The notes under the pieces are model-generated. The model worked only from the letters and a program-made list of their open reading frames with translations. It did not search any database and was not told where the DNA came from. A stretch of 51,621 nucleotides of DNA from an uncultured Bacilli bacterium (lineage in GTDB: Bacteria > Bacillota_I > Bacilli_A > RF39 > UBA660): NCBI GenBank assembly GCA_947626055.1, contig CANQQP010000004.1, positions 1 to 51,621 of the forward strand. Reading direction: 5' to 3'. Of the stretch, positions 16,251-25,313 are shown piece by piece. The first letter of the stretch is position 1; each line of letters starts with the position of its first letter. The position numbers were made by a program, and so were the translations under genes.

Positions 16251-18839
16251 CTAGATATTTTCACTTCTAATTGTTTCAATGGTATTTTGTTTATTAATTT
16301 TATTTAAAGAGTATTTCATAATAACACTAATTAATAAAAAGACAACCAAAATACTAATTAAAATCGCTCCTATTGGTGGGATATAGGCCATTATATTTTC
16401 ACCAACTAAGAAATGATAAATAATATAAGAGAGTACTATACCAATCGATAATCCGAATATTAAAGCTTTAAAACCAATAAAAGTACTTTCCAGGCGAATC
16501 ATCTTCGTAAACTCTTTTTTCGTCATCCCAATCGATTTTAACATTGCAAATTCTTGACGACGCAAGTGCATATTAGTAGTAATAGTATTAAATATATTAG
16601 TAATACCAATTAGAGATACCACAATAATAAAGCCATATAAGAATATTCCTACTAAAGTATATAAATTTCGAAGCATTCTCACATTTTCATCCATATTATT
16701 AAGATAATATTCATTATCTTGCATTAGCTCCTCTACTTTATTTTGAAATTGCATAGCATCTTTAACATCTAAATAAGCCACCAACGTAGCATTATCGGGA
16801 TATAGCCGATCAAATAATTCATCACTTATAATTATAATGCTATTATACTGTTCATTTGACATACCAAAAGGTAAAGATTTGGCAACATATCCAATATTTA
16901 AATTAACATTTTGCTCATTAATAACACCCTCAATATTATCTCCTTTTTTTAAAAGATATTCTCTTGTTTGATAAGGCTTATTATCTTTACCAGTATATTT
17001 AATGTTATCAAACAAAATACCTTTATCTTTAATCTCTTCGTAATTCAATCCTAATGATTTTAAATATTCTTGATAAGTTTTTTCACCAAATGCTGCAACA
17101 GTAATATCATCTTCTTTTGCATCACTTTTTAAACTATTGTTTTTTAGATATTGGGGATTAAAAAGAATGCCTGCTTCACTTAGTAAGGTCCCTCTATATA
17201 AAGAATAATTATTAACTCCCTCTAATTGAGTTACTTCCCTTACATTACTCATTTGATTTTTGGAATCTACTGATATTAAAATATTATAGTCATATATATT
17301 AACTTCATTTTTTAAAGTTAAAAACGCATATTGCATAAAAGAACTAAGGGCAATGAAAACAGAAACAGAAACAGCTAATGATATAATCGTTGTTCGATAT
17401 TTCTTTTTATTTCTTTTCATATTTTTATATGATATATCTCCTCCAATGCCAAATAAATTATGAATTAATGCCGAATTTTTTAATTTTTGCGGCTTTATTT
17501 TAATATTGGCACTATTTCGAATGGATTCAATTGGAGAAACTTTAGATGCTTTCAAAGCACTTCTTAAAGATGAAAAATAAATTGTTAAAGATCCTAAAAT
17601 AATGGCAATTAAAATTGCTAAGTATGAAAAGGAAAATCGTAATGAAAGAGAATCCATAATAGCTCCAGCTAAAAAATAGTTACTAACTAAAATTAAGATA
17701 AACGCAGCTAAAAGGCCAAATATTATACCCAATGGAATACCAATTAAGCCCAGAATAAAACCTTCATATAAGACATTTTTTCTAATTTGCTTTTTGGTGG
17801 CTCCAACACTTCTTAACATTCCATATTGTTTGATTTTTTCACTGATTGATATATCAAAACTATTTTTAATACAGAAAATAGAAGTAAAAACAATAATCGC
17901 ACAAACAATGATAACTACATATATCATTTGCCCAACACCAGAAACATTAATTGGGTTGGTTTCTAATCCAATTAAATAGTTATTGACAACAGTTTGATAT
18001 TTAGGATTAGCTATATATTGCATTTTATTTTCATTAACATAACCCTTTTCATTAAATTCGGTCCATATATCAGAATCGATATTTAAAATGTCGGCAACTA
18101 AACTATATCGATTTTTAAGAGCTTTTTTAGTAAATTGTGCATAGACATCAACTAAAGCTGGTAATTTTTTATCATTCATTAAAGTAATAAAAGTATATCC
18201 TGGGGCAGAATAATTTTCAATATTGGAACTTGGCCTTTCAATAATACCAACGATTTTATAAGTTTTAGGAGTAGTATTAACGATATCTTCTGCAGAATTA
18301 TCATTTTCTCCAACTTGATAAGGCTTATCTTGAGTTAACTCTTCTCCATCTAACCCTAGTCTTTTTCCAACATCTAAATTAATTGTATCGCCTACTTGTA
18401 ATTTTATTTTACCATTAGTTCTTAAATGAGTGGGAATAACAATTTCTTTACTATTTTGAGGTAATCTGCCACTTACTAACTTAATTGCCAAATTATCTAA
18501 AGAAGTTTTAGTAAAAGCTTTTACAAACGCATATGGTTTTAATTTATTTTGGGAATCAAGCAATTTTGCATAACCAATATTAGATGTTAAATAAATATTT
18601 TCAAAACCACGATTTTCTTGAAAAGTACCTAGCTCTTCTTTTTTGACATCTAAAAAAGCCATATGAAAATTACCTTTTTGTTCAATTTCAAACTTTTTAA
18701 TAGAATCTAAACCACTTAAATAAATAGATGATACAGCGGTAATTAAAGCTACTGATAAAATAATACCAATAATTGTAACAACTGTTCTTTTTTTATTTAA
18801 TTTTAAATTTTTAATTGTTATTTTGTTAAGCAAGTTCAT
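16251..18839 (-). CDS. ABC transporter permease with two FtsX-type domains
   Basis: An 862-residue membrane protein. An N-terminal membrane helix (near 12-35) is followed by a large extracellular domain (about 40-300), three membrane helices with 'LRSVGATKKQIRKNVLYEG' (about 300-430), a second single helix near 480, another extracellular domain (500-730) and three final helices with 'LKSIGMTKKEFTKMIRLE'. This is the duplicated MacB/FtsX layout used for lipoprotein, peptide or antimicrobial resistance systems. The start at 18839 has AAGGAGG and directly follows the ATPase stop; a Met 18 nt upstream inside the ATPase gene is less likely. Substrate unknown. Confidence 0.9.
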   Translation of the reverse strand: MNLLNKITIKNLKLNKKRTVVTIIGIILSVALITAVSSIYLSGLDSIKKFEIEQKGNFHMAFLDVKKEELGTFQENRGFENIYLTSNIGYAKLLDSQNKLKPYAFVKAFTKTSLDNLAIKLVSGRLPQNSKEIVIPTHLRTNGKIKLQVGDTINLDVGKRLGLDGEELTQDKPYQVGENDNSAEDIVNTTPKTYKIVGIIERPSSNIENYSAPGYTFITLMNDKKLPALVDVYAQFTKKALKNRYSLVADILNIDSDIWTEFNEKGYVNENKMQYIANPKYQTVVNNYLIGLETNPINVSGVGQMIYVVIIVCAIIVFTSIFCIKNSFDISISEKIKQYGMLRSVGATKKQIRKNVLYEGFILGLIGIPLGIIFGLLAAFILILVSNYFLAGAIMDSLSLRFSFSYLAILIAIILGSLTIYFSSLRSALKASKVSPIESIRNSANIKIKPQKLKNSALIHNLFGIGGDISYKNMKRNKKKYRTTIISLAVSVSVFIALSSFMQYAFLTLKNEVNIYDYNILISVDSKNQMSNVREVTQLEGVNNYSLYRGTLLSEAGILFNPQYLKNNSLKSDAKEDDITVAAFGEKTYQEYLKSLGLNYEEIKDKGILFDNIKYTGKDNKPYQTREYLLKKGDNIEGVINEQNVNLNIGYVAKSLPFGMSNEQYNSIIIISDELFDRLYPDNATLVAYLDVKDAMQFQNKVEELMQDNEYYLNNMDENVRMLRNLYTLVGIFLYGFIIVVSLIGITNIFNTITTNMHLRRQEFAMLKSIGMTKKEFTKMIRLESTFIGFKALIFGLSIGIVLSYIIYHFLVGENIMAYIPPIGAILISILVVFLLISVIMKYSLNKINKQNTIETIRSENI

Positions 18840-18840
18840 T

Positions 18841-19512
18841 TTAATCCTCCTTAACAATTTTTCCGTCTTCTAATTTAATAACTCTATCGGCACATTTAGC
18901 GATATCCATATTATGAGTAATCATAATAATAGTTTGTTTTAATTCTTTATTTGTTTTTCTTAGAAGAGCCACAATTTCGTCACTAGATTTTGTATCTAAA
19001 TTTCCGGTTGGTTCATCAGCTAATATTATTGTAGGATTAGTGATTAAAGCTCTACCAATACTACATCTTTGCTGCTGACCACCAGATAATTCATTAGGCA
19101 AATGAAAACGACGATTTTCTAAACCTAATAATTTAAGCATTTTATCTAAATTATTCTTATCAATTTCTCTATTATCTAGCGATAAGGGTAAAGTAATATT
19201 TTCTTCAACATTTAAAATTGGAATTAAATTATAAAATTGATAAATTAAACCTACCTGTCTTCTACGAAATATAGCCATTTTATCGTCATTAAATTTATAA
19301 ATATCAGCATTATCAATATAAACTTTACCACTGGTTGGTTGATCCAATCCTCCAATTAAATGTAAAAGCGTAGACTTGCCACTCCCAGATGCTCCAACAA
19401 TAGCAACGAATTCCCCTTTTTCAATTGAAAATGATACATTATCTAAAGCCACCACTTTAGTTTCATTTTTTCCATATATTTTTGTTAAATTTTCTACTCT
19501 TAATATTTCCAT
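18841..19512 (-). CDS. ABC transporter ATP-binding protein (MacB/LolD type)
   Basis: A 223-residue nucleotide-binding subunit: Walker A 'GASGSGKST' (about 39-47), signature LSGGQQQR (about 143-150), Walker B 'ILADEPTGNLDT' (about 162-173) and the H loop 'MITHNMDIA'. It is first in an operon with the FtsX-type permease, whose ATG lies 1 nt after its stop codon. The promoter (19534-19567) carries a direct repeat suited to an OmpR-type regulator. Confidence 0.94.
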   Translation of the reverse strand: MEILRVENLTKIYGKNETKVVALDNVSFSIEKGEFVAIVGASGSGKSTLLHLIGGLDQPTSGKVYIDNADIYKFNDDKMAIFRRRQVGLIYQFYNLIPILNVEENITLPLSLDNREIDKNNLDKMLKLLGLENRRFHLPNELSGGQQQRCSIGRALITNPTIILADEPTGNLDTKSSDEIVALLRKTNKELKQTIIMITHNMDIAKCADRVIKLEDGKIVKED

Positions 19513-19533
19513 AACATATCCCTTCTTAATCTT

Positions 19534-19567
19534 ATTATATATTTTTAAAAGTTACAAATAAGTTACA
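19534..19567 (-). promoter_or_regulatory. ABC operon promoter with OmpR-type direct repeat
   Basis: TATAAT at 19534-19539 is preceded, in place of a -35 box, by two copies of TGTAACTT (19549-19556 and 19560-19567) spaced 11 nt apart, one helical turn. That arrangement is typical of promoters activated by OmpR-family regulators. The link to the 14578 regulator is an inference from proximity. Confidence 0.6.
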
Positions 19568-19576
19568 TTATAAAAA

Positions 19577-19606
19577 ATAATCAAGAAACAATATATTCTT
19601 GATTAT
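19577..19606 (-). terminator. Terminator of toxN
   Basis: Perfect 11-bp stem (19577-19587 with 19596-19606) overlapping the toxN stop codon and followed on the minus strand by six T residues. Confidence 0.88.
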
Positions 19607-20081
19607 ATTTGTTACACACCTCTTCTAAAAGAATGTAATTACAACATCTATCTTTAATATTAGGCGGTAATTTATTGGCTTTATATAAATTATATAGCTT
19701 ATATGATTTATTTTTGATTTGAATTTTATGTGAATTTATCCATGATAATTGTTCATCTAAAAGGCTAATATATTTATCTGACAAGTCGTGTAAGGTTACT
19801 ATATTATAATTATTTTTCATAACTGGTATCATATTATTAAAATTAATAGCTCCTAGCTTACCATCCTTTAATTTTAAGAAGTCAAGAGTATTTTTCATAC
19901 TTAAATGTTTTCTTTTTGGAGAAGATAAAGGGGCAAAATATTCAAAATGTTCTATTTTAAAAAGAACTCCTACGAATGGACGGTGTTTTTTAGAATAATT
20001 ATTATATGGCACTCTATAATCATATTTTCGTAAATAATCACAGTATTTGGAACTTACTTCTACTATTTGCAAATTAAACAT
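19581..20081 (-). CDS. toxN: ToxN/AbiQ-family type III toxin endoribonuclease
   Basis: A 166-residue member of the ToxN/AbiQ family, an endoRNase held inactive by its own repeat RNA. The N-terminal 'YCDYLRKYDYRVPYN' and core 'HRPFVGVLFKIEHFEYFAPLS' match the family pattern; 'LSSPKRKH' (about 53-60) corresponds to the active-site T/S-S-x-K segment, and 'LGAINFNNMIPV' (about 79-90) is a second conserved block. Directly upstream lie a 36-nt tandem repeat RNA and a hairpin terminator, the exact gene order of toxIN. AGGGGA ribosome binding site. Some leak through the terminator would supply toxN mRNA. Such systems act in phage abortive infection or plasmid maintenance; here it is chromosomal, between valS and an ABC operon. 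Confidence 0.93.
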   Translation of the reverse strand: MFNLQIVEVSSKYCDYLRKYDYRVPYNNYSKKHRPFVGVLFKIEHFEYFAPLSSPKRKHLSMKNTLDFLKLKDGKLGAINFNNMIPVMKNNYNIVTLHDLSDKYISLLDEQLSWINSHKIQIKNKSYKLYNLYKANKLPPNIKDRCCNYILLEEVCNKYNQEYIVS

Positions 20082-20101
20082 AATTTATTCCCCTATATAA
20101 A

Positions 20102-20125
20102 AGATTAGAGTTAAGTCTCTAATCT
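20102..20125 (-). terminator. Attenuating terminator between toxI and toxN
   Basis: 9-bp perfect stem AGATTAGAG/CTCTAATCT with a 6-nt loop, then TTTTATATAG on the minus strand. It follows the last ToxI repeat by 7 nt and precedes the toxN ribosome binding site, as in known toxIN loci. Confidence 0.85.
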
Positions 20126-20132
20126 GCTTTTT

Positions 20133-20239
20133 CTACTCCCAATTTAATGGCTGGGTACACCGCTTTTTCCATTCCCAATTTAATGGCTGGGTACACCGCT
20201 TTTTCCACTCCCAATTTATGGCTGGGTACACCACTTTTT
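20133..20239 (-). repeat. Three tandem ToxI repeats (35, 36 and 36 nt)
   Basis: Units at 20205-20239 (35 nt, one T missing), 20169-20204 and 20133-20168. Each starts with an A run and carries the core GGTGTACCCAGCC, then AAATTGGGA. Units 2 and 3 differ at two bases. A partial fourth start (AAAAAGC) runs into the terminator. Complementary CCCA and TGGG blocks within a unit suit a pseudoknot. Confidence 0.92.
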
Positions 20240-20291
20240 TTAATACTAAAATTATTTCTAACAATAAATTGTTTAATTTTAGTACATCTAT

Positions 20292-20320
20292 AATTTACTA
20301 TCTTTTTTACATTATGTCAA
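20292..20320 (-). promoter_or_regulatory. toxI promoter
   Basis: Perfect TTGACA (20315-20320), 17-nt spacer, TAAATT (20292-20297). It begins 9 nt after the valS stop codon. A strong promoter is expected because antitoxin RNA must exceed toxin. Confidence 0.75.
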
Positions 20321-20328
20321 GAAAATTA

Positions 20329-22860
20329 TTATATATCTAAATTAGCTAATTCCTTTTCTTCGGCTTGCAGTTTTTCTTTTTCTTCTTCAACTAATTTTTG
20401 CGGAGCCTTCTTAACATAGTTTTCATTAGCAAGCAATTTTTTACGGCGCGCGATACTTTGCTTTAAATTTTCAATTTGTTTATTTTTTAGAGCAAGGTCT
20501 TCCGCTGTTTCTTTTTTCTCAAAATAAATTGTTACTTTATAGTCGCCATCTTCAACAACATATGATTTAATATTTAACTTTTCTTCTGTTATATTGTCAC
20601 TAATCTTAAGCATTTTTTTAATTAAATCATAATTGTTGGCATTTTCAATCTTTACTTTTAATGATTTATCCATATTAGCTTCCGCTTTAATATTACGGAA
20701 TTTCCGAATAAAGCTTAAAACATTTTCGACTATTTTACTTTCTTTATTAAAGACTAATTTAGAATCATATAAAGGATATGAACTAATCATTATATTTTCT
20801 GCATCTTTAAAAGGTAAAGTATCATAAATCTCATCAGTTACGTAAGGCATAAAAGGATGAATTAATTTTAAAATGCTTGTTAAACAATAATATAAAGTTG
20901 ATTTAGTACCTACTTCTTCAATCGAAAACTTAGCCATTTCAATATAGGCATCGCAAAAATCTTCCCAAATAAAATTATAAAGCGTAGAACCAGCGATATT
21001 AAAATCGTAATTTTCCATAGATTTTGTCACATTTTTGATTGTTTTATTTAACTTAGTAATAATCCATTTATCTCTTTTTCGTAAGTTTTCTAACTTATAA
21101 TCTTCTTGTTTAAATTCTGCTAAATTCATTAAAACAAAGCGAGAGGCATTCCATAATTTATTAATAAAGTTCCAAGTTGATTTAACTTTTTCTTCGTCAT
21201 ATCTTAAATCAGTACCACTAGCTACACTTGTTGTTAAATAAAATCTTAAAGCATCAGCTCCGTAACTTTGAATGACATCCATAGGATCAACGCCATTACC
21301 AAGGCTTTTAGACATTTTGCGTCCTTGTTTATCGCGAATTAATCCGTGAATAAGACAATCTTTAAATGGTCTTTTTCCGGTAAATTCTAAACCTTGGAAA
21401 GTCATTCTATTAACCCAAAATGGAATAATATCATATCCAGTTACTAAAACATTATTAGGATAAAATCTTTTGAAGTCCTCAGTTTCTTGAGGCCATCCTA
21501 AGGTACTAAATGGCCATAAAGCACTACTGAACCAAGTATCCAAAACATCGTCATCTTGCACCCAACCTTCTTCTTTTGGCGCTTCCATTCCGACATATAC
21601 TTCATTGTCTTTATACCAAGCAGGAATACGATGGCCCCACCAAAGTTGTCTAGAAATACACCAATCATAAGTTATTTCCATCCAGTGATTCATTATTTTT
21701 TCAAATCTAGTTGGCACAAAGTTTACTTTTGTATCCTTATTTTTTTGATTTGCCAAAACTCGGTCCGCTAAAGGACGCATTTTAACAAACCATTGTTTTG
21801 AAAGATACGGTTCAATAGGCACATCGCTTCGTTCCGAATGACCTACACTATGAGTTATTTCTTCTATGCTAATAAGTAAATCAGCATTTTTTAAATCTTC
21901 AATTAATTTTTGGCGACATTCTTCTCTAGATAAGCCAACATAGCCTGGGGCATTTTCATTCATGGTCGCATCTTTATTCATCACAATAATACGTTCTAAA
22001 TTATGACGTAATCCTACTTCAAAATCATTAGGATCATGAGCTGGCGTTATTTTAACAACACCAGTACCAAATTCGGGATCCGCATGTTCATCACCAATGA
22101 TAGGAATAAGTTTATTTACAATAGGTAAGATAACTTTTTGTCCAATCAAATTTTTATAACGTTCATCTTCTGGATTAACCGCTATTGCTGTATCACCGAA
22201 TAAAGTTTCAGGACGTGTTGTAGCTACATCTAAATACTGACTTTTATCTTCTAAATAATATTTAAGGTGATAAAAAGCTCCCTTATCCTCTTTGTAAATA
22301 ACCTCTTCATTGGATAAAGCTGTCATTTGGACAGGGTCCCAATTGATTATTTTTTCACCTTGATAAATTAAACCTTTATTATATAAGTCCACAAAAACTT
22401 TGCGCACCGCTTTATTTAAACCTTCATCTAAAGTAAAACGTTCCCTATTATAATCTAAAGATAATCCTAATTTAGCCCATTGTGCATGGATACTATCCGC
22501 ATATTCACTTTTCCATCGCCAAGCATGTTCTAACCATTCATCTCTAGGCATATTACGAGGCTTAATACCTGACTCTTTAAGACGCGCATCCACTTTAGCT
22601 TGAGTGGCAATACCAGCATGATCCATTCCAGGAAGCCATAAAGCATCATAACCTTGCATTCTTTTAAAGCGAATTATAATATCTTGTAAAGCCGTATCCC
22701 AGGCATGACCTAAATGTAATTTTCCAGTAACATTAGGAGGAGGAATAACTATACAAAAAGCATCTTTACTTTTATCTCCTGCTTTAAAATAACCTTTATT
22801 TTTCCAGTTATCATACTTATTTTTTTCAACCTCTAAATGATTATATTTTTTGTCTAACAT
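20329..22860 (-). CDS. valS: Valyl-tRNA synthetase
   Basis: An 843-residue class Ia synthetase that charges tRNA-Val. The HIGH motif is in '[13 protein letters not shown]' (about 42-54), the editing CP1 domain follows (about 180-400) and KMSKS lies in '[12 protein letters not shown]' near 525. The C-terminal 70 residues form the coiled-coil arm typical of ValRS. The start ATG (22860) has AAAAGGAG; the frame is open 39 nt further upstream, but that stretch is part of the T-box terminator region. The leader is a T-box, so expression should rise with uncharged tRNA-Val. Confidence 0.97.
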   Translation of the reverse strand: MLDKKYNHLEVEKNKYDNWKNKGYFKAGDKSKDAFCIVIPPPNVTGKLHLGHAWDTALQDIIIRFKRMQGYDALWLPGMDHAGIATQAKVDARLKESGIKPRNMPRDEWLEHAWRWKSEYADSIHAQWAKLGLSLDYNRERFTLDEGLNKAVRKVFVDLYNKGLIYQGEKIINWDPVQMTALSNEEVIYKEDKGAFYHLKYYLEDKSQYLDVATTRPETLFGDTAIAVNPEDERYKNLIGQKVILPIVNKLIPIIGDEHADPEFGTGVVKITPAHDPNDFEVGLRHNLERIIVMNKDATMNENAPGYVGLSREECRQKLIEDLKNADLLISIEEITHSVGHSERSDVPIEPYLSKQWFVKMRPLADRVLANQKNKDTKVNFVPTRFEKIMNHWMEITYDWCISRQLWWGHRIPAWYKDNEVYVGMEAPKEEGWVQDDDVLDTWFSSALWPFSTLGWPQETEDFKRFYPNNVLVTGYDIIPFWVNRMTFQGLEFTGKRPFKDCLIHGLIRDKQGRKMSKSLGNGVDPMDVIQSYGADALRFYLTTSVASGTDLRYDEEKVKSTWNFINKLWNASRFVLMNLAEFKQEDYKLENLRKRDKWIITKLNKTIKNVTKSMENYDFNIAGSTLYNFIWEDFCDAYIEMAKFSIEEVGTKSTLYYCLTSILKLIHPFMPYVTDEIYDTLPFKDAENIMISSYPLYDSKLVFNKESKIVENVLSFIRKFRNIKAEANMDKSLKVKIENANNYDLIKKMLKISDNITEEKLNIKSYVVEDGDYKVTIYFEKKETAEDLALKNKQIENLKQSIARRKKLLANENYVKKAPQKLVEEEKEKLQAEEKELANLDI

Positions 22861-22880
22861 ATTATCACTCCTTTTCGTAT

Positions 22881-23092
22881 AAAAAAACACATCCGCCAAA
22901 GGACGTGTTTAAACGTGGTACCACCTTATTTTAGTCTTAAAGTATTAACGCTACTAACGTGATATCTTACTTGCTTTCAGATATCCTGCTCCCTAGCTAC
23001 TTTCAATAAATCTTTTTATTAGTTTTCACCAACCACTAACTCTCTTTGAAAAAAAATTTATTTACTCCTCTAGTTCTCGGCATTTCTTCTAT
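22881..23092 (-). promoter_or_regulatory. T-box leader of valS
   Basis: The minus strand contains the T-box core AGGTGGTACCACG (about 22914-22926), followed by a 10-bp terminator stem (22885-22894 with 22901-22910) and a T run. Upstream, a Stem I can be drawn: AATAAAT pairs with ATTTATT, the 5' side carries AGTA and the 3' side GAA, as in a specifier loop with loop E. A GTA triplet (22998-23000) directly after GAAA is the probable valine specifier. The distal part shows the GGTTGGTG element. Uncharged tRNA-Val would favour the antiterminator. Confidence 0.92.
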
Positions 23093-23121
23093 ATTATATA
23101 AATAAAAAAGAAAAATAGCAA
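23093..23121 (-). promoter_or_regulatory. valS/T-box promoter
   Basis: TTGCTA (23116-23121), 17-nt spacer, TATAAT (23093-23098), just upstream of the T-box Stem I. Confidence 0.8.
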
Positions 23122-23134
23122 ATATAAATTTTTT

Positions 23135-24205
23135 TTATTTTACTAGCTTTCTAGTCGGATTTTCTTCTTGAAATAAATTAGCATAGTTTTCTTTATTTTC
23201 AGTTGTTTCTTCATCTTCATTGTTTTCTATTAAATTCATTATGTTAGTATGTTCGACATCATTTGAAATGTGATTTAATTCTTTATATCTGTTCTTTAAC
23301 TCTATTAAATATTCCTCTACTGTAAAATCTTTTTCTTTAATAATTAGTAAAGCTTGATATAATCTTCTTATATTAGCTCCTTTTTCATTTTCAGCAAATA
23401 AATAGATATATTCAGCATTATTGGTTTTAATGATACCATCTTCTAATGTTTCAATATTTGCACCTTCTATAAATGAAGCAAAATAATAGATATATTTAGC
23501 ATTATTAGTTTTTATAATTGCTTTTTCTAATTTTTTTGTATCTTCTCTATGAACGTTACAAGCAAAATAATAGATATATTCAGCGTTATTGGTTTTAATA
23601 ATCGCTTCTTCTAATTTGGTTATGTTAGCACCATTTACGTCAAAAGCAAATAAATAGATATATTTGGCATTATTGGTTTTAATAACCGCTTCTTCTAATT
23701 TTGCTATATTTGCTCCTTTTATATTTTTAGCAAAATAATAGATATACTCAGCATTTTGGGTTTTAATAACTGCTTCTTCTAGTTTGGTTATGTTAGATCC
23801 TTTTACGTCAAAAGCAAACATATAGATAAATCCGTCATTATTGGTTTTAATAATAGCCTCTTCTAATTTTGCTATATTTGCTCCTTTTACATTTTTAGCA
23901 AATAAATAGATATATTGAGCATTTTGGGTTTTAATAATCGCTTCTTCTAATTTGATTATGTTAGCACCATTTACGTCAAAAGCAAATAAATAGATATGTT
24001 CGGCATTATTGGTTTTAATAATATCACTTTCTAATTCTGGGATATTAGCTTCTTTTATCTTTAGAGCAAAATGATAGATATATTCGGCATTATTTGTTTC
24101 TACTATACATTTATAAGCATCTTTTTTATCTATAATACCCATATTTACTAATTTTATAAATCTATCAAAATTTTCATTAATTAAATTTTTAATATTACTA
24201 TTCAT
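23135..24205 (-). CDS. Protein built of nine 28-residue repeats
   Basis: A 356-residue soluble protein. Residues 41-292 are nine head-to-tail copies of a 28-residue unit with consensus close to 'EYIYLFAFDVNGANI' plus 'KLEEAIIKTNNA'. The unit looks like a two-helix repeat of the alpha-solenoid type, with conserved aromatic, Ala, Asn and Leu positions. The 40-residue N-terminus is helical and the C-terminus (295-356) is acidic and probably disordered. No signal peptide. Similar repeats occur, from memory, in hypothetical proteins of gut Firmicutes and phages; the likely role is protein binding, but no partner is indicated. It has its own promoter (24232-24259) and a weak purine-rich ribosome binding site (GAGGAAA). 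Confidence 0.88.
   Translation of the reverse strand: MNSNIKNLINENFDRFIKLVNMGIIDKKDAYKCIVETNNAEYIYHFALKIKEANIPELESDIIKTNNAEHIYLFAFDVNGANIIKLEEAIIKTQNAQYIYLFAKNVKGANIAKLEEAIIKTNNDGFIYMFAFDVKGSNITKLEEAVIKTQNAEYIYYFAKNIKGANIAKLEEAVIKTNNAKYIYLFAFDVNGANITKLEEAIIKTNNAEYIYYFACNVHREDTKKLEKAIIKTNNAKYIYYFASFIEGANIETLEDGIIKTNNAEYIYLFAENEKGANIRRLYQALLIIKEKDFTVEEYLIELKNRYKELNHISNDVEHTNIMNLIENNEDEETTENKENYANLFQEENPTRKLVK
23330..24085 (-). repeat. In-frame 84-nt tandem repeat array
   Basis: Nine 84-nt units code for the nine 28-residue repeats. Units 2 to 6 alternate between two versions (FDVNG/FDVKG and KNVKG/KNIKG), which suggests a 168-nt dimer was itself duplicated. Confidence 0.85.
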
Positions 24206-24231
24206 TTTATTTCCTCGTTTCTTAAGATAGT

Positions 24232-24259
24232 ATTATAAAACATTTGAAATATTTTGCAA
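24232..24259 (-). promoter_or_regulatory. Promoter of the repeat-protein gene
   Basis: TTGCAA (24254-24259), 16-nt spacer, TATAAT (24232-24237), 26 nt before the ATG. Confidence 0.65.
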
Positions 24260-24299
24260 GTAAATTTAGTTTATATAAATTTTTCCCTAATTCTTTAAT

Positions 24300-25256
24300 T
24301 TAACTTTGTTCTAGATTTTGAACTAATTGTTTAACTTTAACATCGCCAATTTGCGAAGTTGTCGTTTTCTCAACAGAATCATCATCCCAAAAAGAACTAC
24401 TGCCAATGTCGTGACTTTCTTTTAAGGCTGATGAGGTTAAATCTATATCTAATGAACTCTTATAAGGTCCAAACACTTTACTAAATATTTCTTCAAAACC
24501 ATTACTTAATAACTTATAATTAGCCATAGCTAAATAACTACCACTACCATTACTAATTTTCAAATTTTTATCTTGTTGATATAAAATTGCTATTCTTTTA
24601 GAAATATCTTTATAAAAATTTAATAATTCTTGTTTGATTGATTTAAGGCCAATAATTTTCGCTAAATCTAATTCAAATAAATATTTATTGATATCTTTAC
24701 ATTGTTGTGGCCACTCATGTTTTTCAATTAGGTCTTTTATATGACTTGTCCAAATAATATCAATTATTCCAGCAGCAAAATATTTACCTACCATTAAAGA
24801 AGAATCAGTAATATCAGCAGTTTCATCAATTTTTCTTTTTGGTTGACTTTCTAAATACTCTCCTATAATATTTCTGATTTTATAAGCTGTTCCTTTATAA
24901 TCAGCAAACTGGCTCATCCCTTCATCCATAAAATAAGTATTTATAACACTTGTATCATAACAACTTAATCTATAATTCGCGGCCATTTTATAATCGTTAT
25001 CTTCATTACTATAAGAAATATTCATGTGTGGGTCAGTTGGGTTCCAATCAAGCTGGGTTTTACGTTCCATAAATCTTTTAAATAATAGAGCTTTATCTTC
25101 TAAAACATCTAATACTTCCATTTTAGTTTGAAAATATTTTAAAAAGTCCATAAACTCATTTGCTAAATATTGCGGCTCATAACCATGATTTACTTTATAA
25201 ATCATATACTCAACAATTAAGTCATCTACAGTTAAATTATGTTGTAAATTAACCAT
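24300..25256 (-). CDS. Uncharacterised 318-residue protein
   Basis: A predicted soluble protein without a family I can name. The N-terminal 80 residues are helical ('EYMIYKVNHGYEPQYLANEF'), the middle has mixed structure and the last 50 residues are Ser/Asp/Thr-rich and probably flexible. AAGGGAG precedes the ATG, and a TATAAT box lies about 20 nt further upstream. It stands between the repeat protein and the NHEJ genes on the same strand but is separated from both by more than 55 nt, so no functional link is shown. Confidence 0.8.
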   Translation of the reverse strand: MVNLQHNLTVDDLIVEYMIYKVNHGYEPQYLANEFMDFLKYFQTKMEVLDVLEDKALLFKRFMERKTQLDWNPTDPHMNISYSNEDNDYKMAANYRLSCYDTSVINTYFMDEGMSQFADYKGTAYKIRNIIGEYLESQPKRKIDETADITDSSLMVGKYFAAGIIDIIWTSHIKDLIEKHEWPQQCKDINKYLFELDLAKIIGLKSIKQELLNFYKDISKRIAILYQQDKNLKISNGSGSYLAMANYKLLSNGFEEIFSKVFGPYKSSLDIDLTSSALKESHDIGSSSFWDDDSVEKTTTSQIGDVKVKQLVQNLEQS

Positions 25257-25313
25257 TTTATCACTCCCTTAATTGTTTATTATACAGCACTTAACTATAA
25301 TTTAAAAGAATTT

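Larger units (their letters stand above)
20102..20286 (-). ncRNA. toxI: ToxI antitoxin RNA precursor
   Basis: The transcript predicted from the promoter at 20292-20320 contains a leader with an inverted repeat (20245-20283), three tandem repeats and the terminator hairpin. In the family, ToxN cuts this RNA into single-repeat units that fold as pseudoknots and assemble with ToxN into an inactive complex. The 5' end is estimated from the promoter. Confidence 0.88.

Noticed and set aside
20133-20239. 36-nt tandem repeats as a CRISPR array
   Set aside because: The repeats follow each other with no spacers, and a ToxN gene with a terminator follows; no cas genes are present.
22861-22899. Upstream start of valS giving 13 extra residues
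   Set aside because: That stretch is the T-box terminator and spacer; the ATG at 22860 has AAAAGGAG at the right distance.
23330-24085. 84-nt repeats as a CRISPR array or minisatellite in non-coding DNA
   Set aside because: The repeats keep one open frame throughout and encode a regular 28-residue unit.
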